A stretch of DNA of 64,000 nt, from assembly GCF_025232395.1 (NCBI RefSeq), contig NZ_CP065938.1:1922001-1986000 (forward strand). Reading direction: 5' to 3'. Shown piece by piece: positions 41,907 through 51,414 of this stretch. Below the pieces are notes generated by a model. It was not told the origin of the DNA and did no database searches. It saw nothing but the letters and a program-made list of their open reading frames with translations. The first letter of the stretch is position 1. Each line of letters opens with the position of its first letter. The translations under genes and the position numbers were made by a program. Source of the DNA: Taurinivorans muris. Lineage in GTDB: Bacteria > Desulfobacterota > Desulfovibrionia > Desulfovibrionales > Desulfovibrionaceae.

Positions 41907-44024
41907 ATGGCTAATACACTTTATATCAGTGCAACTGCGGAACGATCCGGTAAATCTGCGATCACCCTGGGGCTTATGCGTCTGCTTATCGGCCGTGTCG
42001 GCAAAGTCGGGTTTTTTCGTCCGATTGTGCAGGAGTCTTCGGGGTTTGACCATGAACTGCAATTAATCAGCGAGTATTTCGGATTGAATTTACCTTTTGA
42101 ACAATGCTACGCATTCACGTTGGAAGAAGCTCGCCGTTTGATCAATTCGGGACAGGTAAGCCTTTTAATGGATAAGATTTTGGAAACTTATAACAATCTT
42201 GCCAAACAATATGATTTCATTCTTTGCCAGGGCACTGACTTTTTAGGGAAACACGGTGCTTTTGAAATTGAATTGAATGCCGATATCGTTGCGACATTGG
42301 GCGTGCCGGTTTTGCTTGTTCACCCGAGCATCAACAATAATGCGGAAGAAATTCGTTCCGCCGCAACAACCGCTGTGGAAGTTTTCTCGCAAAGAGGCAT
42401 TGAAATCGCCGCTCTTGTTGTGAACAGAGTGGACCCGTATTTGGTTGATATGGACGCGCTGAAAACGGAAATCGCTGATCACCTCGTACAAAAAAACGCA
42501 AAAAATCCTTTGGTGTATTTTATTCCCGAAAACAATATCTTGGGCCGTCCTTCTTTGCGTGATGTGGCGAAGAACTTCAATGCCGAAGTGCTGTTCTGCG
42601 AACAAAACCTTGTCGATTATCATATCGACGATTATTTGATTGCCGCCATGCATTTGGGCAATTTCCTGAACTTCCTCCAGGAAGGCAATCTGGTTGTCAC
42701 TCCCGGAGACAGGGACGACGTGCTTTTAGGCTCCATTATCGCCAGCATGTCCAAATCGTATCCGAGCGTGAGCGGCATATTGCTGACCGGCGGACTTAAA
42801 CCCTCACCTTCGATTTTGCGGCTTTTGGACGGTATCAGGAATATGTCCATTCCCGTGCTTGCCGTGAAGACAAATACGACGGAAACCATTGAAAACCTGA
42901 AAAATCTGCGTGACAGGATCGATGCTGACGACACAAGAAAAGTGCATACCGCTCTTGGAAATTTCGACCGTTACATTGATTCCGACGAACTTGCAAAACG
43001 TATTGTCGACGATAATACCAGCCGCATGACGCCGCGCATGTTCGAATACAAACTCATGGACCAGGCCCGCAAACACCTTATGCGTATTGTTTTGCCGGAA
43101 GGAACGGAAGAAAGAATCATCCGCGCGGCGGAAGCCTTGCAGGCCCGTCAGACCGCACATCTCATTCTGCTTGGCGATGCTGAAGCGATTAAGGAAAAAG
43201 CGAGAAGTTTGTCTGTCAACTTGGACGGCATTGACATCATCAATCCTGCAACCTATCCGAAATTCCAGGAATACGCGGAAACCTATGCGGAACTTCGCAA
43301 GAAAAAAGGCATCACGCTGGAAGAAGCTCAGGACCGTATGCTTGACACCACCTATTTCGGAACCATGATGGTGTATAAGGACGATGCTGACGGTTTGGTT
43401 TCCGGAGCTGTCAATACGACGGCAAATACCGTTCGTCCCGCTTTGGAATTTATTAAGACGAAACCGGGATTTTCCATTGTTTCCAGTACGTTCCTCATGT
43501 GTCTGAAAGACAGGGTGCTTGCTTTCGGCGACTGCGCCATCAACCCCGACCCGACGGCTGAACAGCTTGCGGATATTGCGATTACAACTTCCGAAACCGC
43601 AAGGATTTTCGGCATTGATCCGCGGGTTGCGATGCTTTCTTATTCCACCGGCGGTTCCGGCAAAGGGGAGGATGTGGACAAGGTGAAAGAAGCCACGAAG
43701 TTTGCCCGTGAAAGGGCTCCGGAACTCCTTCTTGAAGGACCTTTGCAGTATGATGCCGCCATAGACCCCGAAGTTGCGAAAACGAAAATGCCAGACAGCC
43801 CTGTTGCCGGTAAGGCGACTGTCTTCATTTTCCCTGACCTGAATACGGGCAACAATACCTATAAGGCGGTTCAGAGAGCTGCCGACGCCATTGCGATCGG
43901 ACCTATTCTGCAAGGTTTGAAGAAGCCTGTGAACGACCTTTCCCGCGGCTGCACAATAGCCGATATTATCAATACCGTGGCTATCACCGCCATTCAAGCC
44001 CAAGCGGAAAAGGGTCTGATTTAG
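41907..44024 (+). CDS. pta: Phosphate acetyltransferase
   Basis: Pta converts acetyl-CoA and phosphate to acetyl phosphate, used with acetate kinase for ATP. This is the long 705-residue form. It has an N-terminal P-loop/dethiobiotin-synthetase-like region ('YISATAERSGKSAITLGLMRLL'), a middle DRTGG region ('GDRDDVLLGSIIASMSKSYPSVSGILLTGG') and a C-terminal PTA domain from about residue 380 ('ARKHLMRIVLPEGTEERII', 'MVYKDDADGLVSGAVNTTANTVRPAL', 'SYSTGGSGKGEDVDKV'). AAAAGGAGTG precedes the start. ackA, often the next gene, is missing; a terminator follows. Confidence 0.96.
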   Translation: MANTLYISATAERSGKSAITLGLMRLLIGRVGKVGFFRPIVQESSGFDHELQLISEYFGLNLPFEQCYAFTLEEARRLINSGQVSLLMDKILETYNNLAKQYDFILCQGTDFLGKHGAFEIELNADIVATLGVPVLLVHPSINNNAEEIRSAATTAVEVFSQRGIEIAALVVNRVDPYLVDMDALKTEIADHLVQKNAKNPLVYFIPENNILGRPSLRDVAKNFNAEVLFCEQNLVDYHIDDYLIAAMHLGNFLNFLQEGNLVVTPGDRDDVLLGSIIASMSKSYPSVSGILLTGGLKPSPSILRLLDGIRNMSIPVLAVKTNTTETIENLKNLRDRIDADDTRKVHTALGNFDRYIDSDELAKRIVDDNTSRMTPRMFEYKLMDQARKHLMRIVLPEGTEERIIRAAEALQARQTAHLILLGDAEAIKEKARSLSVNLDGIDIINPATYPKFQEYAETYAELRKKKGITLEEAQDRMLDTTYFGTMMVYKDDADGLVSGAVNTTANTVRPALEFIKTKPGFSIVSSTFLMCLKDRVLAFGDCAINPDPTAEQLADIAITTSETARIFGIDPRVAMLSYSTGGSGKGEDVDKVKEATKFARERAPELLLEGPLQYDAAIDPEVAKTKMPDSPVAGKATVFIFPDLNTGNNTYKAVQRAADAIAIGPILQGLKKPVNDLSRGCTIADIINTVAITAIQAQAEKGLI

Positions 44025-44064
44025 GGTCTTCTCGGCGGGATTAAGAATAGAAAAAATCATGCTT

Positions 44065-44112
44065 TTTTTCACGGGGAAAACTTTCGGAAACGTTTTTCCC
44101 GTGAATTTTTTT
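44065..44112 (+). terminator. pta terminator
   Basis: TTCACGGGGAAAAC pairs with GTTTTTCCCGTGAA around a 10-base loop, followed by seven T. Confidence 0.9.
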
Positions 44113-44148
44113 CAACATGTTTCAATTTTGAAATCATATGAAAACCAA

Positions 44149-44206
44149 AACCGTTGTGGACGCTGTCCATAACGGTTTCACACAGAGGGGGGAAATAATT
44201 CCCCCC
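44149..44206. other. Two further hairpins in the pta-nptA gap, function unknown
   Basis: The 325-base gap between pta and the convergent gene holds, besides both terminators, a long stem (AACCGTTGTGGAC with GTCCATAACGGTT, one mismatch, 44150-44178) and GGGGGG/CCCCCC arms around AAATAATT (44187-44206). No ORF is seen. They could form part of a small RNA or of an extended 3' end (inference). Confidence 0.4.
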
Positions 44207-44289
44207 AAAATAATAACCGGTAATGAAACAAGTTATCCGGAAATACTTCCTTTTTGTGCCGGAGAGTGTTTTTATACCGGAAATCAAGT

Positions 44290-44325
44290 AAAAAAATAAG
44301 GGGCGTGCGCCCCCTTTTTGTTTTA
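44290..44325 (-). terminator. Terminator of the Na/Pi-cotransporter-like gene
   Basis: On the minus strand GGGGGCG-CACG-CCCC is followed by TTATTTTTTT, 24 bases after the stop. Confidence 0.85.
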
Positions 44326-44348
44326 TCTGTCAATAAAAAGCCGGTGTG

Positions 44349-45968
44349 TTATGAATTTTCGTGAATATGCTGATGAACAATGACTTGCGACATCTTCTTG
44401 GCACGATAGCTCATATGTTCGATAGCGCCGACAGCGTCAAGGAAAGAGAGGCTGATTGAAGCGTTGCATAAGCCTTGTGCGAGTCTTGTCACGTGCATAT
44501 GGCGGATTTTGGATTCCATTTGACGAACTTCCATGGAAAGGTCTTCAACCTGAGCAAACGCTTCTTTTGCGCTTGCCGGAGGAAGGCTGATGTTTTGCAC
44601 GGAAAGTTCGACGGCAGTGTTCGCCTTGTCAAACAGCTGCTGCAATTCGGCAATGGCTTGTTCGGAAAAATCGCCCTGCAGTTCTTCTTTCTTTTCCCAA
44701 AGATGGAAGAGAAGCTTGCACTTGTCCCCAATGCGTTCCATATCTCCTGCGCTGCTTACGTAGCCGTGCAGGCGGACAAGTTCGGAGTCGGAAATCTTAT
44801 GCCGCATGAGGGCTTGTGAGTAATCCCCGATTTCCGCATGGTACTTGTCCAAAAGATTTTCAATCGCCGTAAGTTCCTCACGGGTGATTTTTTGGTGATG
44901 AAAATACAGTTCTTCAATCTTGTCAATGGATTCAAGAAGGACGGAACCCATTGCGAGACATTCGTTTTTAACAGCGTCAACAGCGACGGCAGGGGTAAAT
45001 TCGATAAGTTTCGGGTCCAAGTAAGACTTGCGGGATTCCGGTTTTTGAGGGTCCGGAATAATGGCGGTGATAAGTTTTGCAAAACTTCCGACAAAGGGGA
45101 GGAAGATAATGGTGTTGCAGATATTGAACAGGGAGTGGGCGTTTGCGATTTGGTGACCGATGGAATCGGAACTTGCGCGGATGAAGTCGATATAAAGCGG
45201 CATAATGGGAAGAAAAATCGCTACTCCGATGATGTTGAACAAAACGTGGGCGAGGCAGGCTTGTTTTGCGTGCCGGCAAGTGCCGATGGCTGCTAAAATC
45301 GTGGTGATGGTCGTGCCTATGTTGCTTCCCAAAATAATCGGAATGGCTGCCTCAAGGGGAATTAGACCCTGCATGCTCAGAGCGATGGTTATCCCCAGCG
45401 TCGCGGCGCTTGATTGGATGAGAACGGTGATGACAGTGCCCGCCAAAACACCGAGCATGGCGCTTTCTTTGAACATGAGGAACAAATCCGTACGGCTCCG
45501 CAATACGTACATGGAATCTTCCATGGTTTGCATACCGATAAAAAGCAGACCGAAACCGAAAAGTCCCGCGCCCAAATGCTTTTGTGCGTTTGTTTTTCCC
45601 AAAAATTGCAGGAGCGAACCTAAAATGATGAAGAGGTAACAATAATCTTTAATTTTAAAGGCGATGATTTGACCTGTTACCGTTGTGCCTATATTCGCTC
45701 CCATGATAAGCCCGATGGCTTGTTTGAGCGTCATGAGCCCCGCGTCGACGAAACTGACGGTCATAACGGTGGTTGCGGAACTTGATTGGATAAGAACGGT
45801 AACGACAGTGCCGACCATAACGCCTAAAACTGGCGTTTTCGTAAGCATTCCGATAAGGTTTTGCAGGCTGTTGCCGGCCATGAGCTGCAATGATTCGCTT
45901 ATCATTTTTATGGAATAAAGAAAAATGCCGACTCCGCCGATTAGTTGTATGACATTGAATAAGGACAT
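44349..45968 (-). CDS. Na/Pi-cotransporter family protein with PhoU-like domain
   Basis: A 539-residue protein. The N-terminal 300 residues are eight or more membrane segments containing the duplicated Na/Pi motif 'VLIQSSSATTVMTVSFVDAGL' near residue 60 and 'VLIQSSAATLGITIALS' near residue 185, each followed by 'GANIGTTVTG' or 'GSNIGTTITT'. The C-terminal 200 residues are PhoU-like helices ('LMRHKISDSELVRLHGYVSSAGDMERIGDKCKLL'). Such NptA/YjbB-like proteins move phosphate. The gene stands alone, with no pho genes nearby; its promoter would be in the 288-base gap before cheB, where I see nothing definite for this strand. Confidence 0.9.
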   Translation of the reverse strand: MSLFNVIQLIGGVGIFLYSIKMISESLQLMAGNSLQNLIGMLTKTPVLGVMVGTVVTVLIQSSSATTVMTVSFVDAGLMTLKQAIGLIMGANIGTTVTGQIIAFKIKDYCYLFIILGSLLQFLGKTNAQKHLGAGLFGFGLLFIGMQTMEDSMYVLRSRTDLFLMFKESAMLGVLAGTVITVLIQSSAATLGITIALSMQGLIPLEAAIPIILGSNIGTTITTILAAIGTCRHAKQACLAHVLFNIIGVAIFLPIMPLYIDFIRASSDSIGHQIANAHSLFNICNTIIFLPFVGSFAKLITAIIPDPQKPESRKSYLDPKLIEFTPAVAVDAVKNECLAMGSVLLESIDKIEELYFHHQKITREELTAIENLLDKYHAEIGDYSQALMRHKISDSELVRLHGYVSSAGDMERIGDKCKLLFHLWEKKEELQGDFSEQAIAELQQLFDKANTAVELSVQNISLPPASAKEAFAQVEDLSMEVRQMESKIRHMHVTRLAQGLCNASISLSFLDAVGAIEHMSYRAKKMSQVIVHQHIHENS

Positions 45969-46156
45969 GCATTCTCCGTTTTTTGTATGTTCTTGAGGTA
46001 TGCAATTTGTTACAGACTTAATGCCTTATTTAAAGGATTTGGGCAAGTATTTTTTCATAACAATATGAAAATTCTTCACACGGAGCATGCATGGATTAAG
46101 GTTTTGTCAGGTATTGCCGATAACTTTTTCAGTAACGATATTTTTAGGTTGAAGAG

Positions 46157-46184
46157 TTGACTTTTTTGCAAGATACTATATACT
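46157..46184 (+). promoter_or_regulatory. Promoter of the chemotaxis operon
   Basis: TTGACT and TATACT are 16 bases apart, about 70 bases before cheB. No sigma-28-type (TAAA-N15-GCCGATAA) motif was seen in this gap. Confidence 0.55.
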
Positions 46185-46256
46185 TTAACAAGTTAAAATA
46201 ATATTAGTCTATCGAAAATCTATCATAGGTATAAATTTCGGTAAAAAGGATACAGC

Positions 46257-47423
46257 ATGGTAAGAGTTATAGTTGTTGATGATTCTGCTTTTATGCGTAA
46301 TTCGCTTACGCGTATGCTCGCTTCTGATCCTGAAATCGAGGTTGTGGGACAAGCCGCCGACGGCATTGATGCTTTAGAAAAGATTGAAAAATTAAATCCT
46401 GACATCATTACGCTTGACCTTGAAATGCCTCGTATGGGCGGTTTGGAAATGCTCGAAAAATTAATGGGCACAAATCCGATACCTGTTCTTGTTATTAGTT
46501 CTCTGACCTTTGAAGGTGCAGAGGCCACGCTGAAAGCTTTGGAATTGGGCGCCCTTGACTATATGCCTAAATATGTCGAGGGAACAACCGTTTTTGCCGT
46601 CGCGCAAAAAGAATTGACGGAAAAATTAAAAGCCCTTTCCAAAAAACGGGCGCTTATGCGTCTGCATCTTGCAAGAATGCGTACGCAGGCTGCGAAAAAC
46701 GCGGCTGCAGGCGCCGGGGCAAAAACAGAAATTCCTCATGTTGCCCCCAGTTCTGCAAGCAGCGCAAAATTAAATTCTTTAACAATAAAAACGACAGTCT
46801 CCGGACAAGCGACATATGTCCGTCCGAATGAACCGCTGCCTACCGGCAGACCTAAGCGCGATATCGTTGCGATCAGCGTTTCCACCGGCGGGCCTCCGGC
46901 TGTGCAAAAAGTTCTTACTGCGCTGCCTGAGAATTTCCCGGCTTGTATTCTGATTGCGCAGCATATGCCTGCCGCTTTTACGGGCGCATTCGCCAAACGC
47001 TTGGACAGCTTATGCAAAATAAAAGTCAAGGAAGCGCAAGACGGCGATACCATTATTGCGGGCATAGCGTATGTTTGCCCCGGAGGGCAGCATATCAGCG
47101 TTTCTGTCAAAGGAGCGCTCCCTCAAATTAAAATTTCGCCGGAACCGACTTCCGCCATATATAAACCCAGCGCAAGCATTTTGAATGAATCTGTCGCCGT
47201 CATGGCGAATAAGGTTGTCGGTCTCACTATGACAGGTATGGGAAATGACGGTTGCGAAGGAACAAAACCTCTGCGTGCTAAAGGCGGTTATATTTTAGCT
47301 CAAAGTGAAGACACCTGCGTCGTGTACGGTATGCCAAGAGCCGTTGTTGAAGCGAAACTCGCTCATGATATTGTTGATTTGGATGATATTCCTGATGCCT
47401 TGATTCGGGCACTTTATAAATAG
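46257..47423 (+). CDS. cheB: Chemotaxis response regulator protein-glutamate methylesterase
   Basis: CheB removes methyl groups from, and deamidates, chemoreceptors in adaptation. The 388-residue protein has an N-terminal receiver (acidic 'VVDDS', phospho-Asp in 'ITLDLEMPRMGG', Lys in 'MPKYV'), an Ala-rich linker (about residues 140-195) and a C-terminal methylesterase with the Ser-His-Asp triad ('SVSTGGPPAV', 'AQHMPAAFTGAFAKRL', 'MTGMGNDGCEG'). It opens the operon, followed 21 bases later by the HEAT-repeat gene. Confidence 0.96.
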   Translation: MVRVIVVDDSAFMRNSLTRMLASDPEIEVVGQAADGIDALEKIEKLNPDIITLDLEMPRMGGLEMLEKLMGTNPIPVLVISSLTFEGAEATLKALELGALDYMPKYVEGTTVFAVAQKELTEKLKALSKKRALMRLHLARMRTQAAKNAAAGAGAKTEIPHVAPSSASSAKLNSLTIKTTVSGQATYVRPNEPLPTGRPKRDIVAISVSTGGPPAVQKVLTALPENFPACILIAQHMPAAFTGAFAKRLDSLCKIKVKEAQDGDTIIAGIAYVCPGGQHISVSVKGALPQIKISPEPTSAIYKPSASILNESVAVMANKVVGLTMTGMGNDGCEGTKPLRAKGGYILAQSEDTCVVYGMPRAVVEAKLAHDIVDLDDIPDALIRALYK

Positions 47424-47444
47424 AATAGTACGTTGGAGTAAACT

Positions 47445-49412
47445 ATGACTGACGATCAAAATTTACCTGTTGAAGAAAAAATGACAGAAAAAGAGATTTT
47501 GCAGGCTCTTGATTCTGACGATGCAACTGTTGTGCGTCAAGCCGCATTTGAGGCTGCAAATCAAGGTTTGAAATCTGCTTTGCCGGTATTAGTAAAACTT
47601 TTTGAAAGCCATAGTATGGGGATTATCGAGGCTGTTGAAGTCGCCGTCAGAAAAATACGCGGGGAGGAAGCTGTTCGGCTTATTATTCCTGTTTTGCGGA
47701 ATGAAGACGCCACGGTGAGAAATATCTCCATGGATATTTTGCGTGAAATTGCCGAAGATGATGTTCAGTCTATGATTGATTTGGTTTATGATGAAGACCC
47801 GGATATCCGTATTTTTGCAACGGATATTTTAGGTTCGATTAAAAATGCCAGTGTCGTGCAGGTTCTTTGTGAAGCTCTCGAACATGACCCGGAAGTCAAT
47901 GTTCGGTATCAGGTCGCTATCAGTCTTGGTGAAATTAAAGACCCGAAATGCGTGGAAGCTTTGAAAAAAGCCATTGCTGACGAAGAATGGGTGCAGTATG
48001 CCGCAATCGGGGCTTTGGCGAAAATCAGGGATACGCAAAGCGTCGATATTCTTTTGCAGGCTCTTGATACGGTTTCTCCGCTTGTTGTGTCCATCATTAT
48101 CGAGGCTCTTGGCGATATCGGCAGTGTGAAATCCGTTCCAAGGCTTTTGGAATATTTGTCAAAATGGGACGGTCCTATCCGCATAAAGGCTTTGAAGGCG
48201 ATTATTCAGATTTTGGGACCGAATGCTTTGAATTTATTGGGTGCGCAGCAACTGTATTCTTTCCAGGAATATATGATCGAAGCATTGAAGGAAAAAGATG
48301 AAGAAACCCTTATGGTTGTTCTTTCAGGTTTGTCAACTGTCGGTCTGGACCCTGACGTGACAAAGGCGATCATTGAGCTCGGAAAACGTATTGACGCAAA
48401 TATTCAATTGGAATTATTGCAAAAAATCATCGAAACATTAAAATCAATCGGTTACAATGAAGAATTGGAAGCCGCTTTTGTCAGCGACAATGAGCTTGTC
48501 CGCAGAATTGCCATTGAAACATGCGGAGGTTTGGACGGCAAAGCCGGTCGTTTCGTTCTGAAACGCCATTTCGACCAAATGACTCCGGATGACAAGAACC
48601 GTTCTATCAATTTGCTTGCCGTAAATTCCGATGAACATGATATCCCTTTCTTTATCAATCACTTGGAAAACAGCCAGGAACCGCAGGTTATCTGCGCCGC
48701 TCTCCGTTTTCTCGGAGTGAAGCAGAAACGTGTCGATTTAGCTCCTAAAATGATTAAATTTTTGGAAAGCGAAGACCAAAATATCCATGACGCTGCCCTT
48801 GAAGCCTGTCTTGCCCTTGAAGATGAAGACACTGTTTACAAAATTACCGCGTATAAAGATAACGAACGGGCAGACTTAAGAAAAATGGCTGTATACACAA
48901 TGGGTTACATCAATGCGGAATTTTTCTTCCAAGATCTTGCAACGGCGATGGATGACAAGGACGCTTCCGTCCGTAAAACAGCTATCGAGGCTATCGGTTA
49001 CGGTTTGCCGGAATCGGAAGCTAAGAATAAAATGCTTATTTTCGCAATGCAGGACGAAGATAAGGACGTTCGCTTAAGCACTGTGGGCATCATGAGCGAA
49101 CAAATGAATTCCGAACTTGTCCCTTCCCTTGTGACCGCTTTGTCTGATTCTGACGATTGGGTAAAAATGAGGGCTTTGGAAGTTCTCGGACTGTATAAAA
49201 TAGACAGTGTTGTTCCTACGATTATAGAAATGATTCCAAATTCTGAACAATTGGTGAAATTGAAGATTATTGAAACGCTCGCGCTCATTGGCGGCGACCA
49301 GGCATTTCAGGCTTTATTGGGACTTGTTAGTTCCGGAGATTCAGCAATCCAGCAAGCGGCTCAGGTTGCAATGGAATCCATTACACGTGAGTTAGGGGAA
49401 GAAGATGAGTAA
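47445..49412 (+). CDS. HEAT-repeat protein in the chemotaxis operon
   Basis: A 655-residue all-helical repeat protein. Repeats of about 31-37 residues recur through the whole length, with 'VRQAAFEAANQ', 'VRNISMDILREIAEDD', 'VRYQVAISLGEIKDPKCVEALKKAIADEEWVQYAAIGALAKI', 'VRKTAIEAIGYG' and 'VRLSTVGIMSE' as clear examples of the PBS-lyase/HEAT consensus. There is no signal peptide or catalytic motif. It lies between cheB and cheR and its last 8 bases overlap the cheR start, so tight coexpression is expected. A scaffold role in chemotaxis is an inference from the position. Confidence 0.82.
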   Translation: MTDDQNLPVEEKMTEKEILQALDSDDATVVRQAAFEAANQGLKSALPVLVKLFESHSMGIIEAVEVAVRKIRGEEAVRLIIPVLRNEDATVRNISMDILREIAEDDVQSMIDLVYDEDPDIRIFATDILGSIKNASVVQVLCEALEHDPEVNVRYQVAISLGEIKDPKCVEALKKAIADEEWVQYAAIGALAKIRDTQSVDILLQALDTVSPLVVSIIIEALGDIGSVKSVPRLLEYLSKWDGPIRIKALKAIIQILGPNALNLLGAQQLYSFQEYMIEALKEKDEETLMVVLSGLSTVGLDPDVTKAIIELGKRIDANIQLELLQKIIETLKSIGYNEELEAAFVSDNELVRRIAIETCGGLDGKAGRFVLKRHFDQMTPDDKNRSINLLAVNSDEHDIPFFINHLENSQEPQVICAALRFLGVKQKRVDLAPKMIKFLESEDQNIHDAALEACLALEDEDTVYKITAYKDNERADLRKMAVYTMGYINAEFFFQDLATAMDDKDASVRKTAIEAIGYGLPESEAKNKMLIFAMQDEDKDVRLSTVGIMSEQMNSELVPSLVTALSDSDDWVKMRALEVLGLYKIDSVVPTIIEMIPNSEQLVKLKIIETLALIGGDQAFQALLGLVSSGDSAIQQAAQVAMESITRELGEEDE

Positions 49413-50865
49413 CTTAAACGATCCAAACAAGAAAAGTTTTTCCTCTATGTTCGGTGGAAACACCGCAAGCGCAACTCAAACCGGCAGTGCAGAGAGAGGC
49501 TCATTTTTTAAAAGTTTTGTGAAAGACGGTAAAGATGCAAAACCTGCAAGTCCTTTTGCTGCACAGGCAAAACCCGCCGCAGCACCGCAAAAAGTGACTT
49601 TTGCGGGAATGGCAGCCAAAACAGCCGAGACACAGCAGACTCAAGCCGATAAAACTCCTCCCGCAAGCCCGCTTAAAAAGGGCAATGTCAATATTCCTTT
49701 TGATATCAGCAAGCTGACTCTTGAAGAAAAGCTTGCGGTTCTTGAAAGAATCAATGCTGATATTGAAAATGAAACAAAGAACAAAAGAGTATTGCAGCCA
49801 ACAGCCGCCCGTACGGCAGCTCCGGCACAGCCTGCTTCACAGGCAGCAAGACCGACTGCGACACAGCTTTTCAAATCGGCGCAGCCACAGGCGACAGACG
49901 GCGGTTCTTCTTTGTTTGCCAAAAGGAACGCCGCCTCTCAAGATTCCGCCGCTCTTGCAAATAATGCGAGCGCTATCCGTTCTCCTCTCGCGCGCCGTGC
50001 CGCAGGTGAGGATTCAAGCGGAAATGAAATAAAAATCACCAATGATGAATTTGTCACCTTAAGGGACTTTTTGTATGACCAATGCGGTATTTTTGTCGGT
50101 GAAAACAGAAAATACCTCATGGAAAACCGCTTAAATACCCGTCTGCGCGAACTCGGGCTGCACAGTTTCAGCGAGTACCATAATTATTTGCGGTATGACA
50201 AAAATAAAACGGCTGAACTTAACGAGTTGTTCATCAATATGACAACGAACGAAACCAGTTTCTTCAGAAACAACGTTCAGCTTGATATTTTCCGCGACAA
50301 GGTTTTGGCTAAGCTCATTTCAGAACAAAGGGCGAAGGGCGAAAAGAAAATCAATATTTGGTCGGCGGGCTGTTCCTCCGGGGAAGAACCGTACACTATC
50401 GCAATCATTCTTCTTGACCTTTTAAAAGGTGAAATTAATGATTGGAATATCAAAATCACGGCAAACGACCTTTCTCTCGCAATGCTGAATATCGCCCGCA
50501 AGGGGACGTATTCCGAATATGCATTGAGGACGACTCCGCCTGAAATCATTGAAAAATATTTCATCAAAGAAGGAAGAAACTATAAAATCGTCCCTGCCGC
50601 GCAAAAACTTGTGCAATTCGGGCAAATAAATCTTTCCCGCGCCGATCAGCTTGCACGGGTGGAACGTTCCCATATCGTATTTTGCCGAAATGTTATCATT
50701 TATTTTGATGATGCAATGAAAAAGCACGTTATCAATGCGTTTTATGACAACCTGCTGCCGGGGGGATATTTGCTTATCGGGCATTCGGAATCCCTGCATA
50801 ATATTTCAAGAACCTTTAAGCCGGAGCATCATCCTGGTGCTATCATTTATCGTAAACAAAGTTAG
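49405..50865 (+). CDS. cheR: Chemotaxis protein methyltransferase with long N-terminal extension
   Basis: CheR methylates glutamates of chemoreceptors with S-adenosylmethionine. The catalytic part is the last 280 residues: the all-alpha N-terminal subdomain ('FVTLRDFLYDQCGIFVGENRKYLMENRLNTRL'), the SAM-binding 'INIWSAGCSSGEEPYTIAI', and 'VFCRNVIIYFDD' and 'GGYLLIGHSESLHN'. Ahead of it lie about 200 residues of Ala/Pro/Gln-rich, apparently disordered sequence, not found in E. coli CheR (286 residues), with a short helix 'LTLEEKLAVLERINADIENE' inside. The extension may bind the HEAT-repeat protein or receptors (inference). Confidence 0.94.
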   Translation: MSNLNDPNKKSFSSMFGGNTASATQTGSAERGSFFKSFVKDGKDAKPASPFAAQAKPAAAPQKVTFAGMAAKTAETQQTQADKTPPASPLKKGNVNIPFDISKLTLEEKLAVLERINADIENETKNKRVLQPTAARTAAPAQPASQAARPTATQLFKSAQPQATDGGSSLFAKRNAASQDSAALANNASAIRSPLARRAAGEDSSGNEIKITNDEFVTLRDFLYDQCGIFVGENRKYLMENRLNTRLRELGLHSFSEYHNYLRYDKNKTAELNELFINMTTNETSFFRNNVQLDIFRDKVLAKLISEQRAKGEKKINIWSAGCSSGEEPYTIAIILLDLLKGEINDWNIKITANDLSLAMLNIARKGTYSEYALRTTPPEIIEKYFIKEGRNYKIVPAAQKLVQFGQINLSRADQLARVERSHIVFCRNVIIYFDDAMKKHVINAFYDNLLPGGYLLIGHSESLHNISRTFKPEHHPGAIIYRKQS

Positions 50866-51009
50866 GAAAATTTTCTGGCATACCGGAAGATAATTTTAAT
50901 TAAAGGCTAAAGATTTTTTATTCACAGCCGTATAATAGAGTATACATGAAATTCCGGTATGCTATGGAGATTAAAAATAAAAATAATCTTTCAGAAGCGT
51001 AGGTACTGT

Positions 51010-51381
51010 ATGAGTAATAAAACTATCTTGGTTGTTGATGATTCCAAAACAATTCGTAACTTAGTAGCATTTATTCTTAAAGCAGAAGGAATGCAGGTTG
51101 AAACTGCCGAAAACGGGATTGACGGTTTGGAAAAATTGTATTCAATGCCCCAAATCAATCTTATTTTGACAGATATCAATATGCCAAGAATGGATGGTTT
51201 TTCTTTTATTGCGGCAGTGCGTGAGCAAGACGGGTATAAAGATATTCCTATTATTATTCTCTCAACGGAAGGCGGAGAGGATGATATTCAAAGAGGTATC
51301 AGCTTGGGTGCAAATCTTTATATGGTAAAACCTGCCCAACCGGAAAGAATGGTCCGCAATATTAAAATGCTTTTAGGATAG
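51010..51381 (+). CDS. cheY: Chemotaxis response regulator CheY
   Basis: A stand-alone 123-residue receiver domain. The acidic pair 'VVDDSK', the phospho-Asp in 'LILTDINMPRMDG', the Thr/Ser in 'IIILSTEGG' and the Lys in 'YMVKPAQPERM' are all in place. It would carry the signal from CheA to the flagellar motor. The start at 51010 is chosen over an upstream in-frame ATG at 50959 because the receiver begins here. A small AAGGGG/CCCCTT hairpin lies right after the stop and just before the cheA ribosome-binding site. Confidence 0.93.
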   Translation: MSNKTILVVDDSKTIRNLVAFILKAEGMQVETAENGIDGLEKLYSMPQINLILTDINMPRMDGFSFIAAVREQDGYKDIPIIILSTEGGEDDIQRGISLGANLYMVKPAQPERMVRNIKMLLG

Positions 51382-51414
51382 TAAGGGGGGAATACCCCTT
51401 ATGAGGTGGTAGGT

